DNA of 64,000 nt, taken from assembly GCF_020179605.1 (NCBI RefSeq), contig NZ_JAINZO010000001.1, forward strand, positions 2,454,799 to 2,518,798, read 5' to 3'. The translations under genes and the position numbers were made by a program. The stretch is from Geomonas agri (GTDB lineage Bacteria; Desulfobacterota; Desulfuromonadia; Geobacterales; Geobacteraceae). Shown one piece after another: positions 36,285 to 45,312 of this stretch (position 1 is the first letter of the stretch; every line of letters starts with the position of its first letter). The notes under the pieces are model-generated. The model was not told the origin of the DNA, searched no databases, and saw nothing but the letters and a program-made list of their open reading frames with translations.

Positions 36285-36396
36285 ACAAAGCTACCAGCAC
36301 AATAAGGAACAATTGTGAAGCAAATATGGAATTTCCATCCTGCATAAAGATGCAATGGCACATTAGTCACAACTGTGCTAATACAAAGCTGTACCA
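36285..36396. promoter_or_regulatory. Direct and inverted repeats between the periplasmic gene and the kinase
   Basis: ACAAAGCTACCA (36285-36296) recurs as ACAAAGCT-GTACCA (36383-36396). Between them lie CACAAT/ATTGTG half-sites (about 36299-36317), TGGAATTTCCA, and an imperfect palindrome, ATTAGTCACA...TGTGCTAAT (36363-36382). The density of symmetric motifs suggests regulator binding. The owner is unknown; the adjacent response regulator is the obvious candidate. Confidence 0.4.
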
Positions 36397-36417
36397 ATGA
36401 CTTAAATGGTGGATGCT

Positions 36418-37866
36418 ATGAAGGTAAAGATCAAGTACAGGCTCTTTTTCACCATGCTTGCCGCAACAGGAGCGGTGGTGATCAGCATGTTCCTCATCAT
36501 GCAGTGGAGCATCGGGCACGGCTTTCTCGCCTACGTGAACACCATGGAGAAGGACCGGCTGCAGCGGCTGGCACACGTGCTTGAGCAGTCATACAGCCAA
36601 AACGGCAACTGGGATTTCCTGCAGCACGAGCCTTCCACCTGGTTCGACACGGTCGCCGCGACCCGGGAAGGGCGCGAGGGGGGCGAACCCGACCCCGGCC
36701 AGCGCAGGATGGGTCGGCGCGGTTTCATGAACCTGAGCGGCCAGGGGCAGCACCTACCGCAGCGCTTCCTCTACCGTTTCGAAGGGCGCGTGGTGCTGCT
36801 CGACCCCGACAAGCGCCTCATCCAGGGCGCCCCGGGCAACCTCGACACCGCACAGGTGAAGAAGCTGACCAGCGACGGCGAGGTGATCGGGTACCTGGCG
36901 CTACGCCCAAGACAACGGCTCACCGACACCTACCAGCTCCTCTTCGTGCAGCAGCAGAAGCTCACCATGGGACTGGTCGCCATCGTGATGCTGCTCGTCT
37001 CGGCGGCGCTGTCGCTTCCGTTGGCGCACCGCCTGGTCGAGCCGATCAAGCGACTGGCGGGTTCCCTGCACCGGCTCGCCTCGGGCGAGTACGACACCAG
37101 GGTCCCGGTGCACTCAAGCGACGAACTGGGGCAACTCGCCCGCGACTTCAACACCCTGGCCCTCTCCCTGGAAAACAACGAGCGGGCCCGCCGGCGCTAC
37201 CTGGCCGACATCTCCCACGAACTGCGCACCCCACTTGCCATCCTGCGCGGCGAGATCGAGGCGCTGCAAGACGGGGTACGCCCACTGGGACCGGAGTCGA
37301 TGCGCTCGCTGCACGCCGAGGTGATGCACCTGGGGCGGCTGGTCGAAGACCTGTACCAGATATCAATGTCCGATATCGGTGCGCTCAACTACCGAAAGGA
37401 ACTGGTCGATCTGACCGAGATCCTGGAAGACGCGCTGGAACCGTTTGCCGCCAAGTTCCACCAGAAAAACATCGCCTTGCGGCAGGAACTACCGGACGAG
37501 GAGCTGACCGTTTTCGCGGACGGCGTACGCCTGAACCAGCTTTTCAGCAACCTCCTGGGCAACTCGCTCAAATACACTGACCAAGGGGGCGAGCTGTCGG
37601 TGCGGCTCTCCCGCGACGATGGCCGGGCCGTGGTGGAATTCGCCGACTCGGCTCCCGGCGTGCAGCCGGAGGAACTTGCCCGGCTCTTCGACCGGCTGTT
37701 CCGGGTGGAGAATTCGAGGAACCGGGCCCTGGGCGGCGCAGGTCTTGGTCTCGCCATCTGCAAGAACATCGTCGAAGCGCACGAAGGCACCATCACCGCG
37801 CACCCCTCCCCCAAGGGCGGGGTGCTGATCAGGATAGAACTGCCGCTTACCGGGAGCAGGACATGA
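36418..37866 (+). CDS. Membrane sensor histidine kinase, BaeS/CpxA-like
   Basis: A 482-residue kinase. Helix 1 is at ~10-32, followed by a ~130-residue periplasmic domain rich in Gly, Arg and Gln. Helix 2 spans ~185-205, then HAMP, HisKA with phospho-His in DISHELRTPLAIL, and HATPase (NLLGNSLKYTDQGG, GGAGLGLAICKNI). The middle G box reads DSAPGVQPEE rather than DxGxG, as in BaeS. ATG 36418 is preferred to in-frame ATG 36406, which lacks a ribosome site. It overlaps the regulator gene at ATGA. The stimulus is unknown, but envelope stress fits the BaeS-like form. Confidence 0.93.
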   Translation: MKVKIKYRLFFTMLAATGAVVISMFLIMQWSIGHGFLAYVNTMEKDRLQRLAHVLEQSYSQNGNWDFLQHEPSTWFDTVAATREGREGGEPDPGQRRMGRRGFMNLSGQGQHLPQRFLYRFEGRVVLLDPDKRLIQGAPGNLDTAQVKKLTSDGEVIGYLALRPRQRLTDTYQLLFVQQQKLTMGLVAIVMLLVSAALSLPLAHRLVEPIKRLAGSLHRLASGEYDTRVPVHSSDELGQLARDFNTLALSLENNERARRRYLADISHELRTPLAILRGEIEALQDGVRPLGPESMRSLHAEVMHLGRLVEDLYQISMSDIGALNYRKELVDLTEILEDALEPFAAKFHQKNIALRQELPDEELTVFADGVRLNQLFSNLLGNSLKYTDQGGELSVRLSRDDGRAVVEFADSAPGVQPEELARLFDRLFRVENSRNRALGGAGLGLAICKNIVEAHEGTITAHPSPKGGVLIRIELPLTGSRT

Positions 37867-38543
37867 CACAGACCATCATGATCGTCGAAGACGAGGAAAA
37901 ACTGGCCAGCCTGTTGGGGGACTACCTGAAGCAATCCGGCTTCGAAACCGTCTGGATCGCCAACGGCACCGAGGTGGTGCCCAGGGTGCGCGAGCGGCAG
38001 CCCGACCTGGTGCTGCTCGACCTGATGCTCCCCGGGCGGGACGGGCTGGAGATCTGCAAAGAGATACGCACCTTCTCGCAACTCCCCATCATCATGATCA
38101 CGGCCCGAGTTGAGGAGATCGACCGGTTGCTCGGCCTGGAACTGGGCGCCGACGACTACATCTGCAAGCCCTTCAGCCCCCGTGAGGTGGTGGCGCGGGT
38201 GAAGACCGTGCTGCGCCGAACCGTGGAACCGCCGGCAGCGTCCAACGGCGGCCTGACGCTGGACCAGGATCGCTACTCCGCGCAGTGGCAGGGTCACGAC
38301 CTCGACCTGACCGTGGTCGAGTTCAAGCTGCTGCACTTTCTCTACCTGAACCCGGGGCGCATCTACTCCCGGACGCAGCTGATGGACCGCATCTACTCGG
38401 ACCAGCGCATCGTGAGCGACCGGACCATCGACAGCCACATCAAGAAGCTGCGCAAGAAGATCTCCGCCGTCGCCCCGGACCAGGAGCTGATCCACTCCAT
38501 CTACGGCGCCGGATACAAGTACGAGCCCCCCAGTCAGAATTAG
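37863..38543 (+). CDS. OmpR/PhoB-family response regulator, BaeR-like
   Basis: A 226-residue regulator. The receiver has phospho-Asp in LVLLDLMLPGRDG and the switch Lys in YICKPFSPREVV. A C-terminal winged helix follows (VEFKLLHFLYLNPGRIYSRTQL, SDRTIDSHIKKLRKKI, YGAGYKYE). It is coupled to the kinase gene through an ATGA overlap. A GC-rich hairpin (38523-38552) includes its stop codon, but no T run follows. Confidence 0.95.
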   Translation: MTQTIMIVEDEEKLASLLGDYLKQSGFETVWIANGTEVVPRVRERQPDLVLLDLMLPGRDGLEICKEIRTFSQLPIIMITARVEEIDRLLGLELGADDYICKPFSPREVVARVKTVLRRTVEPPAASNGGLTLDQDRYSAQWQGHDLDLTVVEFKLLHFLYLNPGRIYSRTQLMDRIYSDQRIVSDRTIDSHIKKLRKKISAVAPDQELIHSIYGAGYKYEPPSQN

Positions 38544-38879
38544 GGGGGGCTCCCCTCTCCCCCAAACTGTCACACCTCCTCGTTGCATCTTTCAAAGGTC
38601 ATCCTGCCACGACTCACCCCTAAAGCTGTGCGTGCCTCTTTGTCACTGGGACCACTTTCCACCCATATCTCAAATCTTTACTTAAGAAAATCCCTCCGCC
38701 TCCGATATCCACATTAGTTCCCGGGAAAAGTGACAATCCCCCTAGCCTTGATACGCCAAGCCAGCGGGAGTTTCCGAAACTGCAAGTTCCAACAGGACCA
38801 TGTCGTATGCGCCGCCACAGTCGATACGTCAGATAACTGAGACGTTACAGATAGGCGTTCTGCCTAAGGGGGGAATAAA
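38544..38879. other. Gene-free leader region of the chemoreceptor gene
   Basis: These 336 bp hold no gene. A sigma-28-like promoter candidate lies at 38682-38708 (TTAAGAAA, 11 bp, TCCGATAT), weaker than those at 8755 and 14176. A small TAGGC/GCCTA hairpin lies just before the ribosome site of the chemoreceptor gene. I see no c-di-GMP riboswitch pattern. Confidence 0.4.
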
Positions 38880-40559
38880 ATGCTCAAGAACATGAAGATC
38901 GGTACAAGGTTGCTGCTGAGTTTCGGGCTCGTCGTGTTGCTGCTCGTGGGAGTCGCCGGCACCGGTTACTGGGGGGTCAAGGACGGTGAAAACACGATGG
39001 TCAACGTGCTTGACGGTGAAGCCAAGATCGCCGAAAACGCTGCCAGGGCCAGGGCCAACGTCTTAGGAATGAGGCGCTATGAAAAGGACATGTTCCTCAA
39101 CATCGCCGATGTCAAGAAGGTCGAGGAGTACTACGCCAAGTGGAACGAGGAGGCGACTAAGACAGCCGAGCGCGTAGCCGACCTGGAAAAGGTGGTGCGC
39201 AATAAGGAAGATGTGGAGCAGGTGAAGGTAATCAAAGATAACTTCCTTGCCTACAAGGCCGGGTTCGCCAAGGTGGCCGGTTCCATCCTGGACGGAAAAC
39301 TGAAGAATCCCGCCGAGGCCAACGCCGCGGTGGGCGCGTTCAAAGACGAAACCCACAAGATGGAGAATACCGCCATCGTCATGGCCCAGGAGTCGAACAA
39401 GGTCATGGAGCAGGAGAAGGGCGTGGTTCAAAAGGCCACCCAGCGCGTCGTCACCCTGCTGGTCACCATTTCCATAGTTGCGGTGCTGCTTGCCGTCGCC
39501 CTCAGTTTCCTCGTGACAGCCAGCATAAAGAAACCGCTGCAGGTCGGCGTCGATACGGCGAACCGCCTTGCCGACGGTGACCTGACCTTTGAAATCGGCC
39601 AGACCGCGAAGGACGAAACCGGGCAGCTTCTTGCCGCCATGAGCATCATGCTGAACAAGCTCAAAGAGGTGGTGACCGAGGTGAAAGCGGCCACCAACTA
39701 CGTGGCGCAGGGGAGCCAGGAACTCTCGTCCAGCTCCGAGGAGATGTCACAGGGGGCGAGCGAGCAGGCGGCCGCCGCCGAGGAAGCCTCCTCCAGCATG
39801 GAGCAGATGACCTCCAACATCAGGCAGAACGCCGACAACGCCATCCAGACCGAAAAGATCGCGGTGAAGTCTGCGGAAGACGCCAAGGACGGCGGCAAGG
39901 CCGTACAGGAAACCGTCCACGCCATGAAGGAGATCGCCAGCAAGATCAACATCATCGAGGAAATCGCCCGTCAGACCAACCTCTTGGCCCTGAACGCCGC
40001 CATCGAGGCGGCCCGCGCCGGCGAGCACGGCAAGGGTTTCGCCGTAGTTGCCAGCGAAGTGAGGAAACTTGCGGAAAGGAGCCAGAAGGCGGCAGGCGAG
40101 ATATCCGAACTCTCCGCCAACAGCGTGAGCATCGCGGAAAAGGCTGGCGAACTTTTGGCCAAGATGGTTCCGGACATCCAGAAGACCGCCGAACTGGTCC
40201 AGGAAATCAGCGCCGCCAGCCGCGAGCAGGACACCGGCGCCGAGCAGATCAACAAGGCGATCCAGCAGCTCGACCAGGTCATCCAGCAAAACGCCAGCGC
40301 TTCCGAGGAGATGTCCTCCACCGCCGAAGAGCTCGCCTCGCAGGCCGAGCAGCTGCAGAGCACCATCGCCTTCTTCAAGACAGGAGACGAGGCCAGAACC
40401 AAGACAAGGTCGATCACCCATGCCAAAGCAAAGGATAAGCCGGGCGCTAAACAGATGACCGTGGCCAAGGTAGCGACTGTGCAGAGCGGTTCCGGACAGG
40501 TGGGCAAGGCCGTCGGGGCCGACTTGGAGATGGACGACGATTCTTTCGAGCGGTTCTAG
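38880..40559 (+). CDS. Methyl-accepting chemotaxis protein with a four-helix-bundle sensor
   Basis: A 559-residue chemoreceptor. It has an N-terminal helix (~11-31), a periplasmic four-helix-bundle-type domain (~33-185, with [18 protein letters not shown]), a second helix (~190-212) and HAMP. The long signalling coiled coil has the hairpin tip [31 protein letters not shown] in family form. The C-terminus is acidic and ends ERF. It binds CheW/CheA at the inner membrane. AGGGGGG precedes the ATG. Confidence 0.96.
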   Translation: MLKNMKIGTRLLLSFGLVVLLLVGVAGTGYWGVKDGENTMVNVLDGEAKIAENAARARANVLGMRRYEKDMFLNIADVKKVEEYYAKWNEEATKTAERVADLEKVVRNKEDVEQVKVIKDNFLAYKAGFAKVAGSILDGKLKNPAEANAAVGAFKDETHKMENTAIVMAQESNKVMEQEKGVVQKATQRVVTLLVTISIVAVLLAVALSFLVTASIKKPLQVGVDTANRLADGDLTFEIGQTAKDETGQLLAAMSIMLNKLKEVVTEVKAATNYVAQGSQELSSSSEEMSQGASEQAAAAEEASSSMEQMTSNIRQNADNAIQTEKIAVKSAEDAKDGGKAVQETVHAMKEIASKINIIEEIARQTNLLALNAAIEAARAGEHGKGFAVVASEVRKLAERSQKAAGEISELSANSVSIAEKAGELLAKMVPDIQKTAELVQEISAASREQDTGAEQINKAIQQLDQVIQQNASASEEMSSTAEELASQAEQLQSTIAFFKTGDEARTKTRSITHAKAKDKPGAKQMTVAKVATVQSGSGQVGKAVGADLEMDDDSFERF

Positions 40560-40580
40560 AAACTGACCGACAACAATAAC

Positions 40581-40633
40581 AAAGCCGGGTGCCCGGTGAC
40601 CATGATGGTCGCCTGTGGCACCCGGCTTTTTTT
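40581..40633 (+). terminator. Intrinsic terminator after the chemoreceptor gene
   Basis: AAAGCCGGGTGCC and GGCACCCGGCTTT form a 13-bp stem with a structured loop (GACCA/TGGTC), followed by a T run. Confidence 0.9.
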
Positions 40634-40653
40634 GCGTCTTGCCATTGCCGCGG

Positions 40654-40962
40654 CTAGATGAGTTCCACCTCGCTCGCCCTGACGATCAGCAGCGCCTGCC
40701 GGAAATCCGCCGTCAACTGCTGCCGGTACGTCCTCCACCAGGCTCGGTCCAGTTCCTTGGTCATCACCTCGTAGATGACGATATCGTCCTGGACCGTGGT
40801 CTCCTTGGTCTCCTTCCAGAGCCCTCGCGCCGGAGAGCGCATGTAGGTGGTGATGCCGCCGAAGCGTTCGGAAAGTTCGTCGCGCACCTTGAGAAACTCG
40901 TCCTGGGTGAACTGGTTCCCGTCGTTGTCATACAGCGGCAGCAGGATCTGGATCAGGTGCAT
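40654..40962 (-). CDS. Small protein of unknown function downstream of the CBS-ACT gene
   Basis: A 102-residue acidic protein. It begins MHLIQILLPLYDNDGNQF and has FGGITTYMRSPARGLWKE and DIVIYEVMTKELDRAWWRTYR. It looks like a small compact alpha/beta domain. I cannot name the family with confidence. GGGGGC precedes ATG 40962, and the gene lies 13 bp after the CBS-ACT stop, so it is co-transcribed. Confidence 0.8.
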   Translation of the reverse strand: MHLIQILLPLYDNDGNQFTQDEFLKVRDELSERFGGITTYMRSPARGLWKETKETTVQDDIVIYEVMTKELDRAWWRTYRQQLTADFRQALLIVRASEVELI

Positions 40963-40975
40963 GTCGCCCCCGGGA

Positions 40976-41629
40976 TTACGAAGTTTCTCGCACGTCCATG
41001 ATCTCGCGGACGTGCGGCCGGATCGCCTCCACCAGTTTGTCCTTGGGAACCCCCTGCACCTTGAAGGTGTTGATCCAGGTGTCTGCCTGGTTGCCGTCGA
41101 CCTCGCTGAAACCAAGGCCCACGATGTTGCCGCCGGCCTCGTAGATGGTCTTGGTCACGTCGGCGAGAGTCCCCTTGGCGCCGGTGGTGGCTACGGTGAG
41201 GCGCACCCCCTGGCGGCGGCCACCCAGGAGCTCGAGCAGGATGTTGAACAGGTCGGATTCCGTGATGATGCCAACCAGTTTACCCTCTCTCACCACCGGC
41301 AATCCGCCGATGCGGCGATCGACCATGATGCGCGCCGCCTCCTCGAGCGGAGTGTCCTCGGAGACGGTGATCACGTCCTTCGCCATGCACTTCTCCACGG
41401 TGAGCTTGGCCAGCAAGTCGTGAATCTCCCAGACGGCCAGCGAGGTGGCCGGCGACGGGGAGGCCTGGAACAGGTCGCGGTCAGAGACAATACCGACCAA
41501 CTGCCCGGAGCGATCTACTACGGGGAGGCGCCGGATCTTCTTTTCGCCCATCAGACGCAACCCCTCGGTCACTGAGATGTCGGGAATGATGGTAATCGGG
41601 TTTTGAGTCATCCTGTCTCGTACAAGCAT
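40976..41629 (-). CDS. CBS-pair/ACT domain protein, AcuB-like
   Basis: A 217-residue protein with two CBS domains (~1-130; MLVRDRMTQNPITI and KCMAKDVITVSED) and a C-terminal ACT domain (~140-205; VTKTIYEAGGNIVGLGFSE). CBS pairs bind adenine nucleotides and ACT domains bind amino acids, so this is a likely metabolite-sensing regulator. AGGAGGG lies eight bases before the ATG. Confidence 0.92.
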   Translation of the reverse strand: MLVRDRMTQNPITIIPDISVTEGLRLMGEKKIRRLPVVDRSGQLVGIVSDRDLFQASPSPATSLAVWEIHDLLAKLTVEKCMAKDVITVSEDTPLEEAARIMVDRRIGGLPVVREGKLVGIITESDLFNILLELLGGRRQGVRLTVATTGAKGTLADVTKTIYEAGGNIVGLGFSEVDGNQADTWINTFKVQGVPKDKLVEAIRPHVREIMDVRETS

Positions 41630-41697
41630 TGTGGCACCCTCCTAGGTTGGTAAATACAGCCGGCACCTTCGCTGGCTGAGAATGACATGATTGACGA

Positions 41698-42573
41698 TTA
41701 CCTGGGCAACAGTCCTTGCACCAGGTCGAGCACCGCCTTGTCGCGGTTCAACGTGTAGATGTGCACCCCGGGGACGCCGGCGGCCAGCAGTTCCTCGGCC
41801 TGCCTGCGCGCGTGGGCCACCCCGACCTCCTGAACGGCGGCTGCCCCACCCCGCCGGTCAGCCTCCTCCAGTTCGGCCAGGTAGGCAACTGGAAGAGTCG
41901 CCCCACACAGGGAGATGATGCGCTGGATCACCTTGAGGCTCACCACGGGGATGATACCGGGAATGATAGGCTTGTCAATGCCGATGGAACGGGCCTTCGC
42001 GACGAAATCGAAGTAGAGCGCGTTGTCGAAAAAGAGCTGGGTGATAGCGAAGTCGCCCCCTTCGTCGAGCTTAAGTTTCAGGTAGGAGAGGTCGTGTTCG
42101 GCATCGACCGCCTCCGGGTGCACCTCGGGATACCCCGCCACGCCGATCCCCATGCCGGGGTGGGACTCCTTGATGAAGGCGGCCAGGTCGGAAGCGTGCA
42201 AGAGCGTGCGGCAGGCGGAGAACTCCGGAGGTGCGTCCTTGGGCAAGTCCCCGCGCAGGGCCAGTACGTCGTTCACGCCAGCCTCGGCCAGGCTGTCCAG
42301 GAAGAGCTGCAGATCGCCGCGGTAGGCGCCGATGCAGGTCAGGTGTGCCATGGTGTCCAGGCCGTGCTCGTTTTTCAACCGGCTCACGATTTCAAGGGTA
42401 TCCCCCTTGGTGCTGCCGCCGGCACCGTAGGTGACCGAGGCGAAGAGCGGCTTGAGCGCTGTCAGACGATCGACCACCTGGAAGAAAGCGGGCCACTCGT
42501 TCTTGTCTTTGGGCGGAAAAAACTCAAGAGAGATGAACTGACTGTCACGGTTCATCTTGTCTATTATCTTCAT
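41698..42573 (-). CDS. metF: 5,10-methylenetetrahydrofolate reductase
   Basis: A 291-residue TIM-barrel flavoenzyme reducing methylene-THF to methyl-THF for methionine synthesis. Recognisable segments are SLEFFPPKDKNE, TYGAGGSTKGDTLEIVSRL, NDVLALRGDLP and GVHIYTLNRD. ATG 42573 is chosen over open frame to 42642 because CGGAG lies five bases upstream. It is divergent from the ABC-F gene. In Wood-Ljungdahl organisms the same family can act in C1 metabolism, but nothing nearby suggests that here. Confidence 0.95.
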   Translation of the reverse strand: MKIIDKMNRDSQFISLEFFPPKDKNEWPAFFQVVDRLTALKPLFASVTYGAGGSTKGDTLEIVSRLKNEHGLDTMAHLTCIGAYRGDLQLFLDSLAEAGVNDVLALRGDLPKDAPPEFSACRTLLHASDLAAFIKESHPGMGIGVAGYPEVHPEAVDAEHDLSYLKLKLDEGGDFAITQLFFDNALYFDFVAKARSIGIDKPIIPGIIPVVSLKVIQRIISLCGATLPVAYLAELEEADRRGGAAAVQEVGVAHARRQAEELLAAGVPGVHIYTLNRDKAVLDLVQGLLPR

Positions 42574-42756
42574 GTATGCTCCGTCTGCTGCCCGGCCTTC
42601 AGACGACGTTTTTGACAACGGCCGGATGACCGGGGCAGGCATCTTTGTCTCCTCGACAGCGGTGGGCGTGACTTTAGCATTTTTTTATAAGAAAAGCGAC
42701 TGCGCCGTACCGTGTCGGCGACGCCGTTAAAATCGTGTCAGAAGAGAAAAAAGACG

Positions 42757-42786
42757 TTGCTCCGCCAGTTGCAAGAGTGCTATAAA
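42757..42786 (+). promoter_or_regulatory. Sigma-70 promoter of the ABC-F gene
   Basis: TTGCTC (42757-42762), 18 bp, TATAAA (42781-42786). The start site would fall near 42793, only a few bases before the leader hairpin. Confidence 0.6.
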
Positions 42787-42798
42787 TACGAGATTCAT

Positions 42799-42830
42799 GA
42801 CCACAGGCTATCCTGTGGTCTTTTCATTTT
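42799..42830 (+). terminator. Intrinsic terminator in the ABC-F leader (attenuator candidate)
   Basis: A perfect 9-bp stem, GACCACAGG-CTAT-CCTGTGGTC, is followed by TTTTCATTTT. It ends just before the ribosome site of the ABC-F gene and almost fills the expected leader. An in-frame ATG at 42797 opens directly before the hairpin. Confidence 0.8.
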
Positions 42831-42847
42831 GCACAGAAGGAGCACGC

Positions 42848-44482
42848 ATGATCAGCGCATCAAACGTCACCCTGTCCTACGGCAAGAGGGTGCTGTTCAA
42901 GGACGTAAACATAAAGTTCACCCCCGGCAACTGCTACGGCCTGATCGGCGCCAACGGCGCCGGCAAGTCGACCTTCCTCAAGATCCTGTCCGGCGAGATC
43001 GATCCCGACAAGGGCGAGATCTCGGTCGGCAAAGGGAGGATCGCGGTCCTCAAGCAGGACCAGTTCGCCTACGACGAGCACACCGTCTTCAACACGGTGA
43101 TCATGGGGCACAAGAAGCTGTACGAAGTGATGGCGGAGCGTGAGGCCATCTACTCCAAGGCCGAGTTCACCGAAGAGGACGGCATCCGTTCCGCGGAACT
43201 CGAGGGTGAGTTTGCCGAGATGAACGGCTACGAGGCGGAGAGCGAGGCGGCGGTGCTGCTGAACGGCCTCGGCATCCCGGAGGAACTGCGCGGCAAGCTG
43301 ATGAAGGAACTGGAAGCGGGCGAGAAGGTGCGCGTGCTCCTGGCGCAGGCGCTTTTCGGCAACCCGGACGTGCTCCTTCTGGACGAACCGACCAACCACC
43401 TGGACCTGAAATCGATCTCCTGGCTGGAGGACTTCCTGTACCGTTTCCAGAACACCGTGATCGTGGTCTCCCACGACCGACACTTCCTGAACCAGGTCTG
43501 CACCCACATAGCCGACATCGACTTCGGCCGCATCCAGGTCTACGTCGGCAACTACGACTTCTGGTACCAGGCCAGCCAGTTGAACCTGAAGCAGCGCCAG
43601 GACGAGACCAAGAAGGTCTTGGACAAGGCCGCTGAGCTGAAGGAGTTCATCCAGCGCTTCTCCTCCAACGCATCGAAGGCGAAGCAGGCGACCTCCAGGA
43701 AGAAGCTCCTCGAGAAGCTGACCATCGAGGACATGCCGATCTCTTCCCGCAAGTATCCGTGGGTGGTGTTCAAACCGGAGCGCCCCTGCGGCGACATCAT
43801 CCTCGAGGTGAAGGGGCTTACCAAGACCGTGGACGGCGTGCAGGTGTTCAAGGACCTGGACCTGATCGTGAGGAAAGGTGACAAGATCGCCTTCGTGGGG
43901 AGCAACTCCCTGGCCAAGACCACGCTGTTCCAGATTCTCGCTGGCGAACTGGAGCCGGACGCAGGGACCTTCCGCTGGGGCGTCACCATCACTAGCGCCT
44001 ACTTCCCGAAAGAGAACGGCGACTTCTTCAAAGGGGACCTGAACCTGATCGAGTGGCTGGGACAGTACTCCCCGCCCACCGAGGGAGAGAGCTTCGCGCG
44101 CGGCTTTTTGGGAAGGATGCTCTTCTCCGGGGACGAAGCGACCAAAAAGACCAGCGTCCTCTCTGGTGGCGAGCGAGTGCGCTGCATGCTCTCCAGGATG
44201 ATGCTGACCGGCGCCAACGCGCTCATCCTGGATGAGCCGACCAACCACCTGGACTTGGAGTCGATCACCGCCCTCAACAACGGTCTCATCTCCTACACCG
44301 AAGTAGTGCTGTTCGCCTCCCACGACCACGAGTTCGTCTCCACTGTGGCCAACAGGATCATCGAGATCACCCCGGGCGGCATCATCGACCGCGACATGAA
44401 CTTCGACGATTACCTTGAGGACGCCGACGTCATCGCCGAGCGCGACAGACTGTGCAACGGGCACGCGGAGTTGAGCCTGTAA
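42848..44482 (+). CDS. ABC-F family ATPase, YbiT-like
   Basis: A 544-residue soluble protein with two ABC cassettes and a linker. ABC-F proteins bind the ribosomal E site and act in translation or antibiotic protection. Cassette 1 has Walker A GANGAGKST (34-42) and LLLDEPTNHLD, but its signature reads LEAGEKVRV rather than LSGGE. Cassette 2 has LSGGERVRC and LILDEPTNHLD, but its Walker A reads GSNSLAKTT (351-359), lacking the glycine before Lys. Each composite site therefore has one irregular motif. ATG 42848 has AAGGAG upstream; an in-frame ATG at 42797 would add 17 residues encoded by the leader hairpin. Confidence 0.92.
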   Translation: MISASNVTLSYGKRVLFKDVNIKFTPGNCYGLIGANGAGKSTFLKILSGEIDPDKGEISVGKGRIAVLKQDQFAYDEHTVFNTVIMGHKKLYEVMAEREAIYSKAEFTEEDGIRSAELEGEFAEMNGYEAESEAAVLLNGLGIPEELRGKLMKELEAGEKVRVLLAQALFGNPDVLLLDEPTNHLDLKSISWLEDFLYRFQNTVIVVSHDRHFLNQVCTHIADIDFGRIQVYVGNYDFWYQASQLNLKQRQDETKKVLDKAAELKEFIQRFSSNASKAKQATSRKKLLEKLTIEDMPISSRKYPWVVFKPERPCGDIILEVKGLTKTVDGVQVFKDLDLIVRKGDKIAFVGSNSLAKTTLFQILAGELEPDAGTFRWGVTITSAYFPKENGDFFKGDLNLIEWLGQYSPPTEGESFARGFLGRMLFSGDEATKKTSVLSGGERVRCMLSRMMLTGANALILDEPTNHLDLESITALNNGLISYTEVVLFASHDHEFVSTVANRIIEITPGGIIDRDMNFDDYLEDADVIAERDRLCNGHAELSL

Positions 44483-44506
44483 GGCGTAATCGAAAAGGGA
44501 TAAAGG

Positions 44507-44541
44507 AAAAGGGGGCTCCGGTAAACGGAGCCCCCTTTTTT
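44507..44541 (+). terminator. Intrinsic terminator after the ABC-F gene
   Basis: GGGGGCTCCG-GTAAA-CGGAGCCCCC, with a preceding A run and a following T run, so it may work in both directions. Confidence 0.93.
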
Positions 44542-44550
44542 AATGCGGAA

Positions 44551-44643
44551 AAGCGGAACACAGAGGACACAAAGGAAAGCTGTAAGTTTCCCCCCCTAGA
44601 GTCTTTGCTCTGTGTCCTCTGAGATCCTCGGTGTCCTCTGTGA
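44551..44643. repeat. Left 'CACAGAGGACAC' repeat flanking marC
   Basis: AAGCGGAACACAGAGGACAC plus six more bases (44551-44576) is the exact inverse of 45406-45431, giving 26 bp perfect. Within the same element, CTCTGTGTCCTCTGAGATCC and GGTGTCCTCTGTG (44608-44642) are inverse copies of the core, so the element is itself an imperfect inverted repeat. Confidence 0.85.
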
Positions 44644-44659
44644 TAAAGCTTTTTAGGTT

Positions 44660-45271
44660 TTACGCGCCGATCTTCAGGAAGTTCCTGACGCCGGTGAAGA
44701 CGATCTGGGCGGCGAGCGCGGCGACAAAGAGGCCGGTCAGCTTGCTCAAGATGGTGATCCCCTTCTTGCCGACGATGTGCTCGATGAAGGAGGCGCAGAC
44801 CAAGAGGATGCCGACGCAGAGGACGGCCATGGCGAGGGCGGCAAGACCCACAAAGACCTGCCAATTATGCTGCACCTCGGCGCCCATGACTAAAAGCGCG
44901 CCGGTAGTCCCGGGGCCGACGGTGACGGGTATCGCCAGGGGCACCACGGAGATGGCACCGCGCTTTTCGCTGGGAGGGGCGCTGTCGTCGCCGTGCACCA
45001 TGTGCACGGCCGAGAGGAACAGGAGGCTCCCCGCCCCAATCCTGAAGGAGTCGAGCGTGATCCCAAACAGGGAGAAGAGGGTGTTGCCGAAGGAGTACAG
45101 GACGAAGCAGGCGACCATGACGGCGAGGGTCACCCTGACGGCGGTGGAGCGCCGCTCGCGGGCGGTGAGCTCGGGGGTCATGGCCAGGAAGGTGGAGAGC
45201 ACGAAGAAGGGGGTGAGCAGGAAGAAGAACCTGATCCACACGGTGAAGAAAAAATCCGAATAAGCTTCCAT
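44660..45271 (-). CDS. marC: MarC family membrane protein
   Basis: A 203-residue protein with six hydrophobic helices and the MarC/NAAT family motifs PFFVLSTFLAMTPE and IPVTVGPGTTGALLVMG. The family was once linked to antibiotic resistance, and its transport role is unproven. The start ATG 45271 opens MEAYSDFFFTVW. The nearest GGAGAG is about 12 bases upstream, which is a long spacing. The gene is bracketed by perfect inverted repeats and lies on the opposite strand to the ABC-F gene. Confidence 0.88.
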   Translation of the reverse strand: MEAYSDFFFTVWIRFFFLLTPFFVLSTFLAMTPELTARERRSTAVRVTLAVMVACFVLYSFGNTLFSLFGITLDSFRIGAGSLLFLSAVHMVHGDDSAPPSEKRGAISVVPLAIPVTVGPGTTGALLVMGAEVQHNWQVFVGLAALAMAVLCVGILLVCASFIEHIVGKKGITILSKLTGLFVAALAAQIVFTGVRNFLKIGA

Positions 45272-45312
45272 CCTGTAGCTGTACTCTCCTTTGTTACCCG
45301 CCCAAAGCATTA

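Noticed and set aside
38523-38552. GAGCCCCCC/GGGGGGCTC hairpin as a terminator of the response regulator gene
   Set aside because: The stem includes the stop codon and no T run follows; kept only as a remark.
38709-38879. c-di-GMP (GEMM) riboswitch before the chemoreceptor gene
   Set aside because: No conserved GEMM core or tetraloop-receptor pattern could be found.
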